This document shows, one piece after another, positions 7,625-15,904 of a DNA stretch of 64,000 nucleotides (its first letter is position 1; the number at the start of each line of letters is the position of its first letter). The position numbers and the translations under genes are program-made. The notes beneath the pieces are model-generated. The model was not told the origin of the DNA, ran no database searches, and saw only the letters and a list, made by a program, of their open reading frames with translations. Source of the DNA: Paenibacillus luteus (GTDB lineage: Bacteria > Bacillota > Bacilli > Paenibacillales > Paenibacillaceae); NCBI RefSeq assembly GCF_006542765.1, contig NZ_SKCD01000013.1, positions 62,001-126,000 of the forward strand, read 5' to 3'.

Positions 7625-8023
7625 ATGAATAATCTATCCAATACAAAGGTGCATACGGTGAACAATCCTGTCGAGGTTCAGGAGCAGGTGTATAAGTTCC
7701 AAACAGAAGGTTATGCGAAGGATCGGATCTATGTATTGACCCATGACAAGGACCGGACGAAGCGGATCGTGGAGAATACGGACGCGGGAAAAATCGGCGT
7801 GGCAGAAGAAGGCCTTGGAACAGCTATCGCAAATATTTTCCGATCAACTGGAGACGAGTTGCGGGCGAAAATGCGGTCGCTCGGCATATCAGAACAAGAC
7901 GCGCAGCGTCTAGAACGTGAAATGGACCAGGATAAAATTTTGGTCATTGCATGGGGAGGCAAGGAGTATACGGGGGAAGAATTTGACCCTGCAGTGTACT
8001 ATTACCCTCACTACGTCGTTTAA
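7625..8023 (+). CDS. YflT/GSP17M-type general stress protein
   Basis: A 132-aa cytoplasmic protein with the YflT domain. The N-terminus pairs VHTVNNPVEVQEQVYKFQTE with YAKDRIYVLTHD (an alpha/beta half), followed by NIFRSTGDELRAKMRSLGIS and GISEQDAQRLEREMDQDKIL. This is the layout of B. subtilis YflT (GSP17M), a sigma-B-dependent stress protein of unknown mechanism. It has a strong GGAGG ribosome site, lies 95 nt behind the DUF1328 gene, and is followed by a terminator. Confidence 0.88.
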   Translation: MNNLSNTKVHTVNNPVEVQEQVYKFQTEGYAKDRIYVLTHDKDRTKRIVENTDAGKIGVAEEGLGTAIANIFRSTGDELRAKMRSLGISEQDAQRLEREMDQDKILVIAWGGKEYTGEEFDPAVYYYPHYVV

Positions 8024-8048
8024 CTGATTGCTTAGAGATTCGCATATT

Positions 8049-8080
8049 AAGGCCTATCCGCGAGGATAGGCCTTTTAAAA
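8049..8080 (+). terminator. intrinsic terminator after yflT-like gene
   Basis: AAGGCCTATCC (8049-8059), loop GCGA, GGATAGGCCTT (8064-8074), then TTTAAAA. Confidence 0.85.
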
Positions 8081-8170
8081 TATAGGAGAGTATATGATTT
8101 CGCCATCCTTCTCTATATTTCTCGGAATGAAACGCGCCGCCAAAGGATGGCACAGCCGTTTCACCTTGCT
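8081..8170. repeat. dispersed structured element, copy 1
   Basis: It shares a ~90-nt consensus with 11094-11192 and 34619-34714: ATAGGARARTAT, then CTCTAYATTTCTCGGAATGA, then a hairpin GAAACG...CGTTTC (8129-8162) and CACCTTGCT. This copy has a shorter inner stem. Confidence 0.85.
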
Positions 8171-8255
8171 CAAATTTATCGCATTTAAAGTTGACTCCAT
8201 GTTTCGTTGAGCTCAATATATAAGGATAGAGACTGGAGTAAAAGGGAGCCTGCAT

Positions 8256-9392
8256 ATGAGTATTATAATCGTGGATGACAATGCTACGAATCAAATTATT
8301 ATTAAGGCTATTTTAAACAAAGCAGGGTACGGGGATGTAAAAATAGCATCCTCAGCCATGGAGCTGTACTCGATGCTTGATCTGGATTCAGACACCATTG
8401 CAGAATCAAACGTGGATCTTATTTTAATGGATATGATGATGCCAGAGATTGATGGTTTGGAGGCGTGCAAGCGGGTTTTGCAGACGGATCGCTATAAGGA
8501 TGTACCCATTATATTCGTGACTGCGCTTGGGGACTCTAACAAAATGGCCGAGGCTCTTGATGCAGGGGCAAGTGATTATGTGATGAAGCCGATTAATAAG
8601 ATGGAACTTCTAGCGCGCATTCGCTCCTCCTTAAGGCTGAAGCAGGAAATGGATTGGCATAAGGAAAGAGACAAGCAGGTGAAATTTAAGCTGGAGCTTG
8701 CCAAAAAAGTGCAAAGAAATGTATTAAGCCAGCCCATTCATGATGATAATGTAGATATCAGTGCTATTTATCAGCCTTCTACTGAGCTTGCTGGTGATTT
8801 TTACAGTTGGTACCGTATAGATGATAACCGATATGGCGTTATTCTGCTCGATATGATGGGACATGGCATTTCTTCTTCTTTGGTTTGCATGTACATCTCT
8901 TCTGTCCTTAAGGATACCATTACACGTATTACCGAACCGGATTTGGTGATGCAAGAGCTTAATCGCTATATGAATCAGCTTTACAAGAAAGAGGAGCTTC
9001 TTAATTATTATTTTACGGCCATTTACTTAGTGTTGGATACGAAAGCAAGAACGATTCAATATGTTAACGCTGGACATCCTCCCGGGAAGCTGTTGATCGG
9101 GGATCAGGTAACGCTGCTTACCGAAGGCTGCTGTGCGATTGGCTTATTTGAAAACATCAATATTACCAAAGCAAGCCTTTCCTACCTCGACGATATGAAA
9201 ATTATTTTGTATACCGATGGATTAAGTGAGTCGCTCGGTGAGGATGAAGAAGCGAAGCTTGATATTCTAATCAATCAGTTGGTTGGACAGGCCCCTGGCG
9301 AGCATTCGACTACTGTTCGTGAGTTTGTAACAGAGCAGAGCAGCGAGGATCAAAAAGATGATATCTGCATGGTGATGATTGCTACGAAGTAA
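8256..9392 (+). CDS. rsbY: response regulator with PP2C phosphatase output (RsbY/RsbU-like)
   Basis: A 378-aa protein. Residues 1-125 are a receiver domain with acidic Asp7-Asp8, phosphoacceptor Asp59 (LILMDMMMP), Thr89 and Lys111. A helical linker (125-160) leads to a SpoIIE-type PP2C phosphatase with metal ligands in AGDFYSW (Asp181), LDMMGHGISS (Asp199), YTDGLSE and DDICMVMI. This layout is that of RsbY of B. cereus, which dephosphorylates RsbV when phosphorylated by the hybrid kinase RsbK. The presence of RsbV, RsbW, RsbK, RsbM and sigma-B genes within 8 kb makes that role very likely. ATG at 8256 has AAGGGAG 8 nt upstream. TTGACT at 8191 may be part of a sigma-A promoter. Confidence 0.92.
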   Translation: MSIIIVDDNATNQIIIKAILNKAGYGDVKIASSAMELYSMLDLDSDTIAESNVDLILMDMMMPEIDGLEACKRVLQTDRYKDVPIIFVTALGDSNKMAEALDAGASDYVMKPINKMELLARIRSSLRLKQEMDWHKERDKQVKFKLELAKKVQRNVLSQPIHDDNVDISAIYQPSTELAGDFYSWYRIDDNRYGVILLDMMGHGISSSLVCMYISSVLKDTITRITEPDLVMQELNRYMNQLYKKEELLNYYFTAIYLVLDTKARTIQYVNAGHPPGKLLIGDQVTLLTEGCCAIGLFENINITKASLSYLDDMKIILYTDGLSESLGEDEEAKLDILINQLVGQAPGEHSTTVREFVTEQSSEDQKDDICMVMIATK

Positions 9393-9447
9393 GATTTCCT
9401 TGTTAGATGAGTAAATAATTATATCGAAAAAAATATATGCTGCTGCT

Positions 9448-9473
9448 GTTTCAAAGCTGATAAAACGGTGTAT
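9448..9473 (+). promoter_or_regulatory. sigma-B-type promoter of the secreted protein gene
   Basis: GTTTCA (9448-9453), 14 nt, GTGTAT (9468-9473). It lies 55 nt before the start codon at 9529. Confidence 0.65.
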
Positions 9474-9528
9474 ATGTACGTATAAGCAAAGGAAGAATCC
9501 AGACTATCCCGCATAGGAGGGAGATCAT

Positions 9529-10143
9529 ATGAAGAGCATTATTATCATTGGCTGTTTACTTGGCGGAATTTTCGCTCTTTCGGGCGATGTTTCACCCGCC
9601 ACTGCTACGTATTCCTTGACTACGGATACTAGTCCATCTCTACCGGCAGCACAAGCTTCTGCAGCTTATGATATTGTGCATCCTTCAATGTCTCCTTCAA
9701 CTGTAACGGAAGTTACCTATGCACAAGTGCCCGTAAAGGTGAAAGCTGAGGAGAAACCAAGTTTTACACTGCAAACGGTCAATGGCATTACGCTTTACGA
9801 TGACATGGACTCGGTTGCTGAGAAACTTGGCAAACCTGAGAAAATCACCGAAGACCCGCATCTGAAGGAACTTGTGATTTATGAATACCCCGATATGAGT
9901 ATCGTCTTTAGCGATGGAATTGTTAATTTTGTAGAGTTAACCGAGGGCTCCAAAACATTGCTGATTGATGGCGTTAAGATTAATGCTTCCATTGATGCTG
10001 TGAAAAAAGCGTTAGGAGAGCCCGATTATGTAACAGAGGATGGACTCGTATTCGAACGCGGCGAAGCTTTGTTGAAACTATTTGTCAATGAGGATTCTGG
10101 GAAATTAACGTCGATTCATTACTTCCATATTTATTCAATGTAA
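9529..10143 (+). CDS. exported protein with two related C-terminal modules
   Basis: A 204-aa protein with a hydrophobic N-terminus (MKSIIIIGCLLGGIFALSG) that looks like a signal peptide, then a Ser/Thr/Ala-rich linker to about residue 75. The C-terminal part holds two similar ~50-residue units: NGITLYDDMDSVAEKLGKPE and DGVKINASIDAVKKALGEPD, each followed by a short beta-rich stretch. The pattern (G..l...d.v...LG.P) recalls DUF4309 and SmpA/OmlA-like modules, but I cannot assign a family. It has a GGAGGGAG ribosome site and a sigma-B-like promoter, so it is probably an envelope stress protein. Confidence 0.75.
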   Translation: MKSIIIIGCLLGGIFALSGDVSPATATYSLTTDTSPSLPAAQASAAYDIVHPSMSPSTVTEVTYAQVPVKVKAEEKPSFTLQTVNGITLYDDMDSVAEKLGKPEKITEDPHLKELVIYEYPDMSIVFSDGIVNFVELTEGSKTLLIDGVKINASIDAVKKALGEPDYVTEDGLVFERGEALLKLFVNEDSGKLTSIHYFHIYSM

Positions 10144-10221
10144 CAATCCATCGATATGCCTTGTACAAGGAGAACCATTTTTGATACTATTTATTAAACA
10201 AATGCGAGCGGAGTGAATGAA

Positions 10222-10554
10222 ATGAAAGCTGAGCAATTTCAAGTCGTGCAAGAAGAAACAACGAATCAATATATTCTTCATGTTATCGGGGAGCTTGATT
10301 TATCTGTTGTGCCGCAGCTGAGGGCTGCTTTGGAGCCTGTCATGAACCGAACAGAGAAAGCATTGGTGCTTAATCTCAAACAGTTAAAGTATATTGACAG
10401 TACCGGAATCGGCATCATCGTTTCGGTGCTTAAACTTCGTGATGAGCTGAAGGCGCCGTTTTTCGTTAGCGATATTCCACCCGCCATTAAACGTTTGTTT
10501 GACTTGACGGGTATTTCCAGATATTTAATAGAGGGGACAGAGGCTCAAGCATGA
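10222..10554 (+). CDS. rsbV: anti-sigma factor antagonist (STAS domain)
   Basis: A 110-aa single STAS-domain protein. The LKYIDSTGIGIIVSVL segment carries the conserved serine (about Ser60) that RsbW-type kinases phosphorylate. The unphosphorylated form binds RsbW and frees sigma-B. I chose ATG at 10222, 8 nt after GGAG (10210-10213); GTG at 10213, inside that site, is less likely. The stop overlaps the next start by four bases (ATGA), showing translational coupling to the first RsbW paralogue. RsbY encoded upstream is its probable phosphatase. Confidence 0.92.
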   Translation: MKAEQFQVVQEETTNQYILHVIGELDLSVVPQLRAALEPVMNRTEKALVLNLKQLKYIDSTGIGIIVSVLKLRDELKAPFFVSDIPPAIKRLFDLTGISRYLIEGTEAQA

Positions 10555-10988
10555 ATGCCATCCGTTTACAAATACCGGCCCATGCAGACTATATTGATTT
10601 GGTCAGAATCTGTCTATACGGCATAGCTTCAAAGATGAGCTATGCTTATGAGGATATTGAAGATATGAAGGTAGCGGTTTCGGAGGCGTGTAACAATGCG
10701 GTAATTCATGGCACTCCAGATTCCAATGAGGGTGTCATTGACATTTCTTTTGAACCCGAGGACAACGCGCTTACCATTAAAGTAAACAATAGCGGTTCAG
10801 AGGCTTTGGCTGCGGATGCCTTGGATAAAGCGGCTCCCCTGCCGAATGCTGATGTAAGCGGACTTCGAGTCGGTGGGCTCGGCATCTATTTGATGCAGGC
10901 GCTAATGGACGAGGTTGAAGTGAATGCGCTTGAGAACGGAACCGAGGTTGTGTTGAAGAAATATTTGAATGTGACTTCAGAGCATTAG
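10551..10988 (+). CDS. RsbW-like anti-sigma factor, paralogue 1 (altered G1 box)
   Basis: A 145-aa GHKL/HATPase protein of the RsbW/SpoIIAB type. The N-box is VAVSEACNNAVIHG (about 43-56) and the G2 region GGLGIYLMQALMDEVEV. It starts MNAIRLQIPAHADYIDLVRI and is the same length as the second RsbW (15467-15904), to which it is clearly related. At the G1 box it reads KVNNSG, where the other paralogue has IKDEG, so the Asp that contacts the adenine ring is Asn here. This may weaken ATP binding or kinase activity. It is coupled to rsbV (ATGA), but no sigma gene follows; a terminator does. Confidence 0.85.
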   Translation: MNAIRLQIPAHADYIDLVRICLYGIASKMSYAYEDIEDMKVAVSEACNNAVIHGTPDSNEGVIDISFEPEDNALTIKVNNSGSEALAADALDKAAPLPNADVSGLRVGGLGIYLMQALMDEVEVNALENGTEVVLKKYLNVTSEH

Positions 10989-11041
10989 ATCGGTGTAACA
11001 TTAAATGCTTTACACGGTAAAGTAGCTTTATATTTCTACGA

Positions 11042-11090
11042 GAAACGGGTACCTTCCTCTTCAAGAGGAGGGTACCCGTTTCTTTTCTTG
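11042..11090 (+). terminator. intrinsic terminator after rsbV-rsbW1
   Basis: A 20-bp stem, GAAACGGGTACCTTCCTCTT (11042-11061) with 11063-11082 and one G-U pair, then TTTTCTT. Confidence 0.85.
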
Positions 11091-11093
11091 AAA

Positions 11094-11192
11094 AATAGGA
11101 AAGTATGCCATTCCGCTATCCCTTCTCTACATTTCTCGGAATGAAACGCGCTGCGTCGCCAAATGACGGCGACAGCTGTTTCCCCTTGTGCT
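11094..11192. repeat. dispersed structured element, copy 2
   Basis: Second copy of the element also seen at 8081-8170 and 34619-34714. It contains CTCTACATTTCTCGGAATGA followed by a hairpin (11143-11182) whose inner stem is GTCGCC/GGCGAC. It lies between two convergent transcription units. Confidence 0.85.
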
Positions 11193-11222
11193 GCTGATAA
11201 TTGTTTATTCGAGTACCTGCCG

Positions 11223-12089
11223 TTATTTTAATACTTTGCGAAAAATTCGTTCAGGAGCATTGAAGTCCTCATATTTGTTCTTATGGAAGGAAATCAATGA
11301 TTCCATACTGCCCAAAGCTAGAAAGCCATGTACAGTAAGGCTCTCAAAAAATAAGTCATGCACCCGATTTTGTAGCTCGGAGTCAAAATAAATCAGGACA
11401 TTTCGGCATAAAATAAGATGAAATTCATTAAAGGAACAATCGGTTGCTAGATTATGCTGGGCGAACATCATATTTTCTTTGATGTAAGGGTGAAAGAAGG
11501 CATGCTCATGATTCGTTGAGTAGTAGGAAGAAAATTCCTTCGTACCGCCTGCCTTCATATAGTTTTTTGTGAAAGCTTGCATGCGCTTTAAAGGGAATTT
11601 GCCTTGCTTTGCGCTTTCTATGACATGCTCGTTCATATCTGTGGCATAGATCTTCGCTTTCGAAAGTAAACCTTCCTCCTGCAGCAAAATAGCCATAGAA
11701 TATACCTCTTCTCCTGTTGCACAGCCGGCATGCCATATTCTGATTTCAGGCAGTGTGCGAAGATGAGGGATTACGTCTCTGCGCAAAGCTGTGAAGAAGC
11801 TCGGATCTCGAAACATTTCAGTCACTTTAATCGAAAAATCATTTAACAATTTTTCAATAAATTTTGGTTCGTGCAGCACCTTTTCCAACAAGGAAGTAAT
11901 CGTTGGCAAGCTTTCAAGGTTCATACGATGATAAATACGCCTCCGGAGGGAAGAGCGCAAATAGTTTCGAAAGTCGAAGCCATAGATGCTGTAGATTCCC
12001 TCCAAAAGCAAATCAATTTCAATACGTTCCAATTCACTATGCGTTAACGTCTCGTGATCAGAGTCTTCCTCAAGCCATTCGTTTGTCAA
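11223..12089 (-). CDS. rsbM: CheR-type methyltransferase (RsbM-like)
   Basis: A CheR-family SAM-dependent protein methyltransferase of about 288 aa. It has an N-terminal helical domain, the TEMFRDPSFF motif, the SAM motif HAGCATGEEVYSMAI, YATDMNEHVIESA and LCRNVLIYFD. No chemoreceptor is adjacent. Instead it lies directly behind the RsbK hybrid kinase gene, as RsbM does in B. cereus, where it methylates RsbK and tunes sigma-B activation. I chose TTG at 12089, which overlaps the kinase stop (TTGA) and has AGGTGGG just upstream; a TTG 24 nt further upstream is also possible. Confidence 0.9.
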   Translation of the reverse strand: MTNEWLEEDSDHETLTHSELERIEIDLLLEGIYSIYGFDFRNYLRSSLRRRIYHRMNLESLPTITSLLEKVLHEPKFIEKLLNDFSIKVTEMFRDPSFFTALRRDVIPHLRTLPEIRIWHAGCATGEEVYSMAILLQEEGLLSKAKIYATDMNEHVIESAKQGKFPLKRMQAFTKNYMKAGGTKEFSSYYSTNHEHAFFHPYIKENMMFAQHNLATDCSFNEFHLILCRNVLIYFDSELQNRVHDLFFESLTVHGFLALGSMESLISFHKNKYEDFNAPERIFRKVLK

Positions 12090-14833
12090 TTGCCCACCTG
12101 CTTCGTAAGCCAAACCCTCATCAAAGAGAAGAGCTGATCCATATTGAGTGGTTTGCTAATGTAATCTGATGCTCCAGCCTCCAAGCATTTATCGCGGTCA
12201 CTCTTCATTGCTTTTGCCGTTAAAGCTATGATAGGAGTCTCCTGCATTTCAGCATTCAAGCGCAGCGCCTTCATTGTTTCAAATCCATCCATAATAGGCA
12301 TCATAATATCCATAAGCACTAAATCAAAATCCGTGTTTTGCTTAATGATTTCCATACATTGTTTTCCGTTATTGGCCACAGTGACGTTAAAGGCTCTATT
12401 TTCTAGTGCCTTCACGAGTGCGAATACATTGCGTGAATCATCCTCGACAAGCAAAACTTTTTTTCCACTAAACAGATCATTGTCATCCTCCGGGAATGTA
12501 GAGTTCGAGTGCTCGATCACATCGGGAGCTGCAATGGCAGCAGTAGGTGCAAAAGCAGCTGCCACTTCCTCTTCGAGAGATATGAGCTGCTCTTTCTCCA
12601 TATGTGGCAAGCTTGGAACAAGGAGGGTAAACGTACTGCCTTTGTTAGGCCGGCTGTCGAGCACGATTCGACCACCGAGCAGCCTGCTAAACTCGTTGCA
12701 GATAGATAAGCCAAGCCCGGTGCCACCGTATTGGCGATTGGTTTCGCCATCTACCTGTTGGAACGCTTCGAATATGAGCTGCTGCTTGTTTAAAGGAATA
12801 CCAATCCCCGTATCGGTTATCGATATCGCAAGAACTGTTTTGTCGGTATGTGCGGGAATATGGCGTCTAACACTATCTTGATCGGCAATTCTAATCGTTA
12901 GACTGACGGTTCCTTTTTCAGTGAATTTAAACGCATTCGATAACAGATTTTTCAAAATTTGCTGCAATCGTTGACCATCGGTGTGAATGACTGCCGGCAG
13001 GTCAGCGTCCATATTATGCTGGAAATCAATACTTTTATTCTCAGCTACAGGATTGAAGAGGAGCTTCATATGCTCGGGGATCTCACTCACATTTACTTCA
13101 TCCATCATGACGATAACCTTGCCGGCCTCAATCTTGGATAAATCTAAAATGTCGTCAATCAGTGACAATAGATCGTTGCCCGAGGTATTGATTACTTTAG
13201 CATACCCTGCTTCTTCCTCGTTTAAAGTGTCATTTTCATTTTCTGAGAGGAGCTGTGACAGAATTAAGATGCTGTTAAGCGGCGTACGAAGCTCATGTGA
13301 CATATTGGCAAGAAAGTTGGATTTGTATTGCGAGCTTTTTTTCAACTGCTCAGAATAGGCTTCCAGCTCTTCCTTCGCTTTCTCTAATTCTTTCGTTTTC
13401 TGTTCGGCAAACAGATTTTGCTCTTCCAAATGTTCCGTAGTCATACGCATTTCTTCCTGCTGCATTTGAAGTTCTTCCGATTGGGTTTGCAGTTCCTCGG
13501 TTTGGGTTTGCAGTTCCTCAGTCAGCACTTGGGATTCGCTAAGCAGTCTCTCGACCTCCATACGGCCGATCACGCTGTTGATTGCAATACCAAACGAGTT
13601 TTCGATTTGCTCCATAAGCTTCAAATGCTGAGAGGTAAAGGACTCAACCGAAGCAAATTCCACGACGGCCGCTACCGAACCTTCATATTCAAAGGGGACG
13701 ATTAGGATGCTTCGCGGTTGTACAAGGCCAACGCCAGCTGTAATCGTGATCGGATGGTCAGGCGCAGAATTTAGCAAAAAGGTACGGTTCTCGAGGGCAG
13801 CCTGACCGATCAGTCCTTCGCCGAGCTTAAAGCTATTCTGACCCGAAGCATCATTTGCAGCGGCATAGGATGCAAGCTTGACCAGTCTTTGCTGTTCCCC
13901 TGTCCCTCGTTTTAGGTAAAATGCCCCGTAGGCAGCTCCTAGCATAGGTGATAGCTTAGACAAGAAGGATTCGGCTAAATTGATGGTATCATTAATGCCC
14001 TGATTCATTGTGGCAACTTCCGCTACCTTCGTCTGAATCCAGTTTTGATCGCTTAAGTTATCAAGCAGTGCATTCGTTGCGTTGGCAAGATCACGAATTT
14101 CATCCCGTGTATTGACCTTGATACGGGTAGAGAGGTCTCCTCCAGATGAGGCGATATCGGATATGGTTTTGACGACATCCTTAATGGTTTTGACGATTGA
14201 TCCGGATACATAAGATACGATCATAAAAGCAATAACGGAAACGATAATCAACATGAGATATAAACTGATAATAAGCATATCATTGCGGCTTTCAAGTTTA
14301 AGAATGTAGTTTTTGGTTGATGTGATTTCTTTTTGACGAAGTGTTTCCAACTGGGTACGAAGAGAATCGATATCTTTTTTTCCAATGTCATCATTAAAAA
14401 AATCTATGATTCCTTGTGTATTATTAGCCTTGCGCAGAGCAATGGTAGGCTCGCCGGCAGTATTGATCCAATTTTGAATCGTAAGCTTTATTTCTTCCAA
14501 GTTTTTTCGCGTGGTTGGGTCATCGGAAAGATATTGATATAAAGCATTGTAGTTAGCTTCCCATTCCGATTTTCCTTTGGAATAAGGTTCTAAATAATTT
14601 TCATTGCCTGTAATGACAAACCCGCGCTGACTGGATTCCATGCTGACGGCATTATAACGAATCGTGGTAATGAGGTTATGAACTTCAATGTCACGGGTCG
14701 TAATTCTCTCGATTTCATCCTGCAAGGATGAGATTCTATCACTTACGATAATAATAGAAGCGCCAAGGCAGCAGATGATGAGAAAATAGCCTATTAAAAT
14801 TTTCGACCGGATGTTAAGGCGCAAATTATACAA
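12086..14833 (-). CDS. rsbK: hybrid sensor histidine kinase CHASE3-HAMP-GAF-HK-REC (RsbK-like)
   Basis: A 915-aa membrane sensor with two transmembrane helices (about 11-31 and 187-209) flanking a CHASE3 domain (RGFVITGNENYLEPY). HAMP (~211-264), GAF (~280-420) and a coiled coil with repeated LQTQTEELQ heptads (~425-505) follow. The HisKA H-box has His513 (NMSHELRTPLN). The ATPase domain has NLLSNAFKFT, DTGIGIP and GGTGLGLS, and a C-terminal receiver has Asp842 (LVLMDIMMP). This is the domain order of B. cereus RsbK, which passes phosphate to RsbY. It starts at TTG 14833 with AAAGGAG 9 nt upstream. A sigma-A-like promoter (TTGTCC-N16-TATAAT, 14910-14883 on the minus strand) lies just upstream. 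Confidence 0.93.
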   Translation of the reverse strand: MYNLRLNIRSKILIGYFLIICCLGASIIIVSDRISSLQDEIERITTRDIEVHNLITTIRYNAVSMESSQRGFVITGNENYLEPYSKGKSEWEANYNALYQYLSDDPTTRKNLEEIKLTIQNWINTAGEPTIALRKANNTQGIIDFFNDDIGKKDIDSLRTQLETLRQKEITSTKNYILKLESRNDMLIISLYLMLIIVSVIAFMIVSYVSGSIVKTIKDVVKTISDIASSGGDLSTRIKVNTRDEIRDLANATNALLDNLSDQNWIQTKVAEVATMNQGINDTINLAESFLSKLSPMLGAAYGAFYLKRGTGEQQRLVKLASYAAANDASGQNSFKLGEGLIGQAALENRTFLLNSAPDHPITITAGVGLVQPRSILIVPFEYEGSVAAVVEFASVESFTSQHLKLMEQIENSFGIAINSVIGRMEVERLLSESQVLTEELQTQTEELQTQSEELQMQQEEMRMTTEHLEEQNLFAEQKTKELEKAKEELEAYSEQLKKSSQYKSNFLANMSHELRTPLNSILILSQLLSENENDTLNEEEAGYAKVINTSGNDLLSLIDDILDLSKIEAGKVIVMMDEVNVSEIPEHMKLLFNPVAENKSIDFQHNMDADLPAVIHTDGQRLQQILKNLLSNAFKFTEKGTVSLTIRIADQDSVRRHIPAHTDKTVLAISITDTGIGIPLNKQQLIFEAFQQVDGETNRQYGGTGLGLSICNEFSRLLGGRIVLDSRPNKGSTFTLLVPSLPHMEKEQLISLEEEVAAAFAPTAAIAAPDVIEHSNSTFPEDDNDLFSGKKVLLVEDDSRNVFALVKALENRAFNVTVANNGKQCMEIIKQNTDFDLVLMDIMMPIMDGFETMKALRLNAEMQETPIIALTAKAMKSDRDKCLEAGASDYISKPLNMDQLFSLMRVWLTKQVGN

Positions 14834-14882
14834 TGAGATAAACTCCTTTATAATGAAGGATTCAGATTTATAAGGTTCTACT

Positions 14883-14910
14883 ATTATAACATGAATGAAG
14901 CAAAGGACAA
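14883..14910 (-). promoter_or_regulatory. sigma-A-like promoter of rsbK-rsbM
   Basis: Minus strand TTGTCC (14910-14905), 16 nt, TATAAT (14888-14883), 50 nt before the TTG start of rsbK. Confidence 0.55.
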
Positions 14911-14944
14911 TTTCGAATCTACGATTCGCTATAGGGGCAAATCT

Positions 14945-14970
14945 GTTTCAAAAGCTGGGATTGCGGGTAA
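14945..14970 (+). promoter_or_regulatory. sigma-B promoter of the DUF948-rsbW-sigB operon
   Basis: GTTTCA (14945-14950), 14-nt spacer, GGGTAA (14965-14970). It gives sigma-B control over its own operon. It also rules out an ATG at 14895 as the start of the first gene when this promoter is used. Confidence 0.8.
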
Positions 14971-14999
14971 CTAAAGAAAAAAAGGAAGTGATGATAACG

Positions 15000-15428
15000 A
15001 TGGATCTTATCATGCAAATCAGTATTGCTGTCATAGCGATTGCTATCCTCGTGCTCTTGTACTCTTTGATTCAAACGCTCAAAACACTAAGGGGCGCGCT
15101 TGACGAAATGCGGCAAACGGTTGGTTCTTTAAGAACGGAAGTAACCCAAATCAGTGTTGAGGTGAAGGAAGCAGTCCACAACACGAATAAAATGACCCAA
15201 GATGTAAGAACAAAGCTAAGCTCTCTGGATGTATTATTTGCATCCGTCAATGATATTGGCCACGCCTTGCGTTCGTTTACCGGTATGGCAAGGGAGTCGG
15301 CAGCAAGCGTTGTTGCTTCCATCAAGAGCGAGAGCAAGAAGCCAGTTGAGGAGCCTGGAATCGTCAATACACTTTATAATGGCGTGATCTCTACGATAAG
15401 GATCTGGAACAGGGTCAAAAAAGTATGA
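15000..15428 (+). CDS. DUF948-type membrane-anchored coiled-coil protein
   Basis: A 142-aa protein with one N-terminal transmembrane helix (IMQISIAVIAIAILVLLYSL), followed by a long polar helical region with T/S-rich heptads (QTVGSLRTEVTQISVEVKEA). This is typical of DUF948 proteins such as YtxG, which are general-stress proteins in Bacillus. ATG at 15000 has GGAAG 11 nt upstream; ATG at 14991 is the alternative. It is the first gene of the sigB operon. Its stop overlaps a downstream ATG (15425, ATGA). Confidence 0.8.
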   Translation: MDLIMQISIAVIAIAILVLLYSLIQTLKTLRGALDEMRQTVGSLRTEVTQISVEVKEAVHNTNKMTQDVRTKLSSLDVLFASVNDIGHALRSFTGMARESAASVVASIKSESKKPVEEPGIVNTLYNGVISTIRIWNRVKKV

Positions 15429-15466
15429 GCTACTTCAGGAACACACAAGAGAGGACAGAAGACACT

Positions 15467-15904
15467 ATGAACTCATTCATCCGTTTGACGATTCCGGCGA
15501 GGGCGGAATTTATCGATGTTGTTAGACTTACATTATTTGGAATAGCGAATAAAGCAGGCTTCTCCTATGAGGAGATCGAAGATATGAAGGTAGCCGTAAC
15601 AGAGGCCTGTACCAATGTTGTTCTGCATGCTTACAGCAATGCGCAGCCTGGCGTGGTTGACATTCGCTTTGAGATCGAAGAAGAAGGTATTTCCATTCGA
15701 ATCAAAGATGAAGGAACGAGCTTTAAATACGAGCCGGCGAGCAAGTCTGCTTCTTTGCATGACAAGGAACTCAATGAAATATCAGCTGGCGGGCTAGGAC
15801 TGTTTATGATGCACGCTTTAATGGATAAAGTTGAAGTATTCTCGGAAAAAGGCACAGAGGTGATTCTCACCAAGCTATTTGGTAGGAAAGAGGAGATGGC
15901 ATGA
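15467..15904 (+). CDS. rsbW: anti-sigma-B factor / serine kinase RsbW
   Basis: A 145-aa GHKL kinase. The N-box is VAVTEACTNVVLHAYSNA, the G1 box IRIKDEGTSF (intact Asp) and the G2 box AGGLGLFMMHALMDKVEV. RsbW binds sigma-B and phosphorylates RsbV. ATG at 15467 gives the same N-terminus and length as the first paralogue and has AGAGGA upstream; an in-frame ATG at 15425 would add 14 residues. The stop overlaps the sigB start (ATGA 15901-15904), the usual coupling of anti-sigma and sigma. RsbV is encoded 5 kb away rather than directly upstream as in Bacillus. Confidence 0.92.
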   Translation: MNSFIRLTIPARAEFIDVVRLTLFGIANKAGFSYEEIEDMKVAVTEACTNVVLHAYSNAQPGVVDIRFEIEEEGISIRIKDEGTSFKYEPASKSASLHDKELNEISAGGLGLFMMHALMDKVEVFSEKGTEVILTKLFGRKEEMA

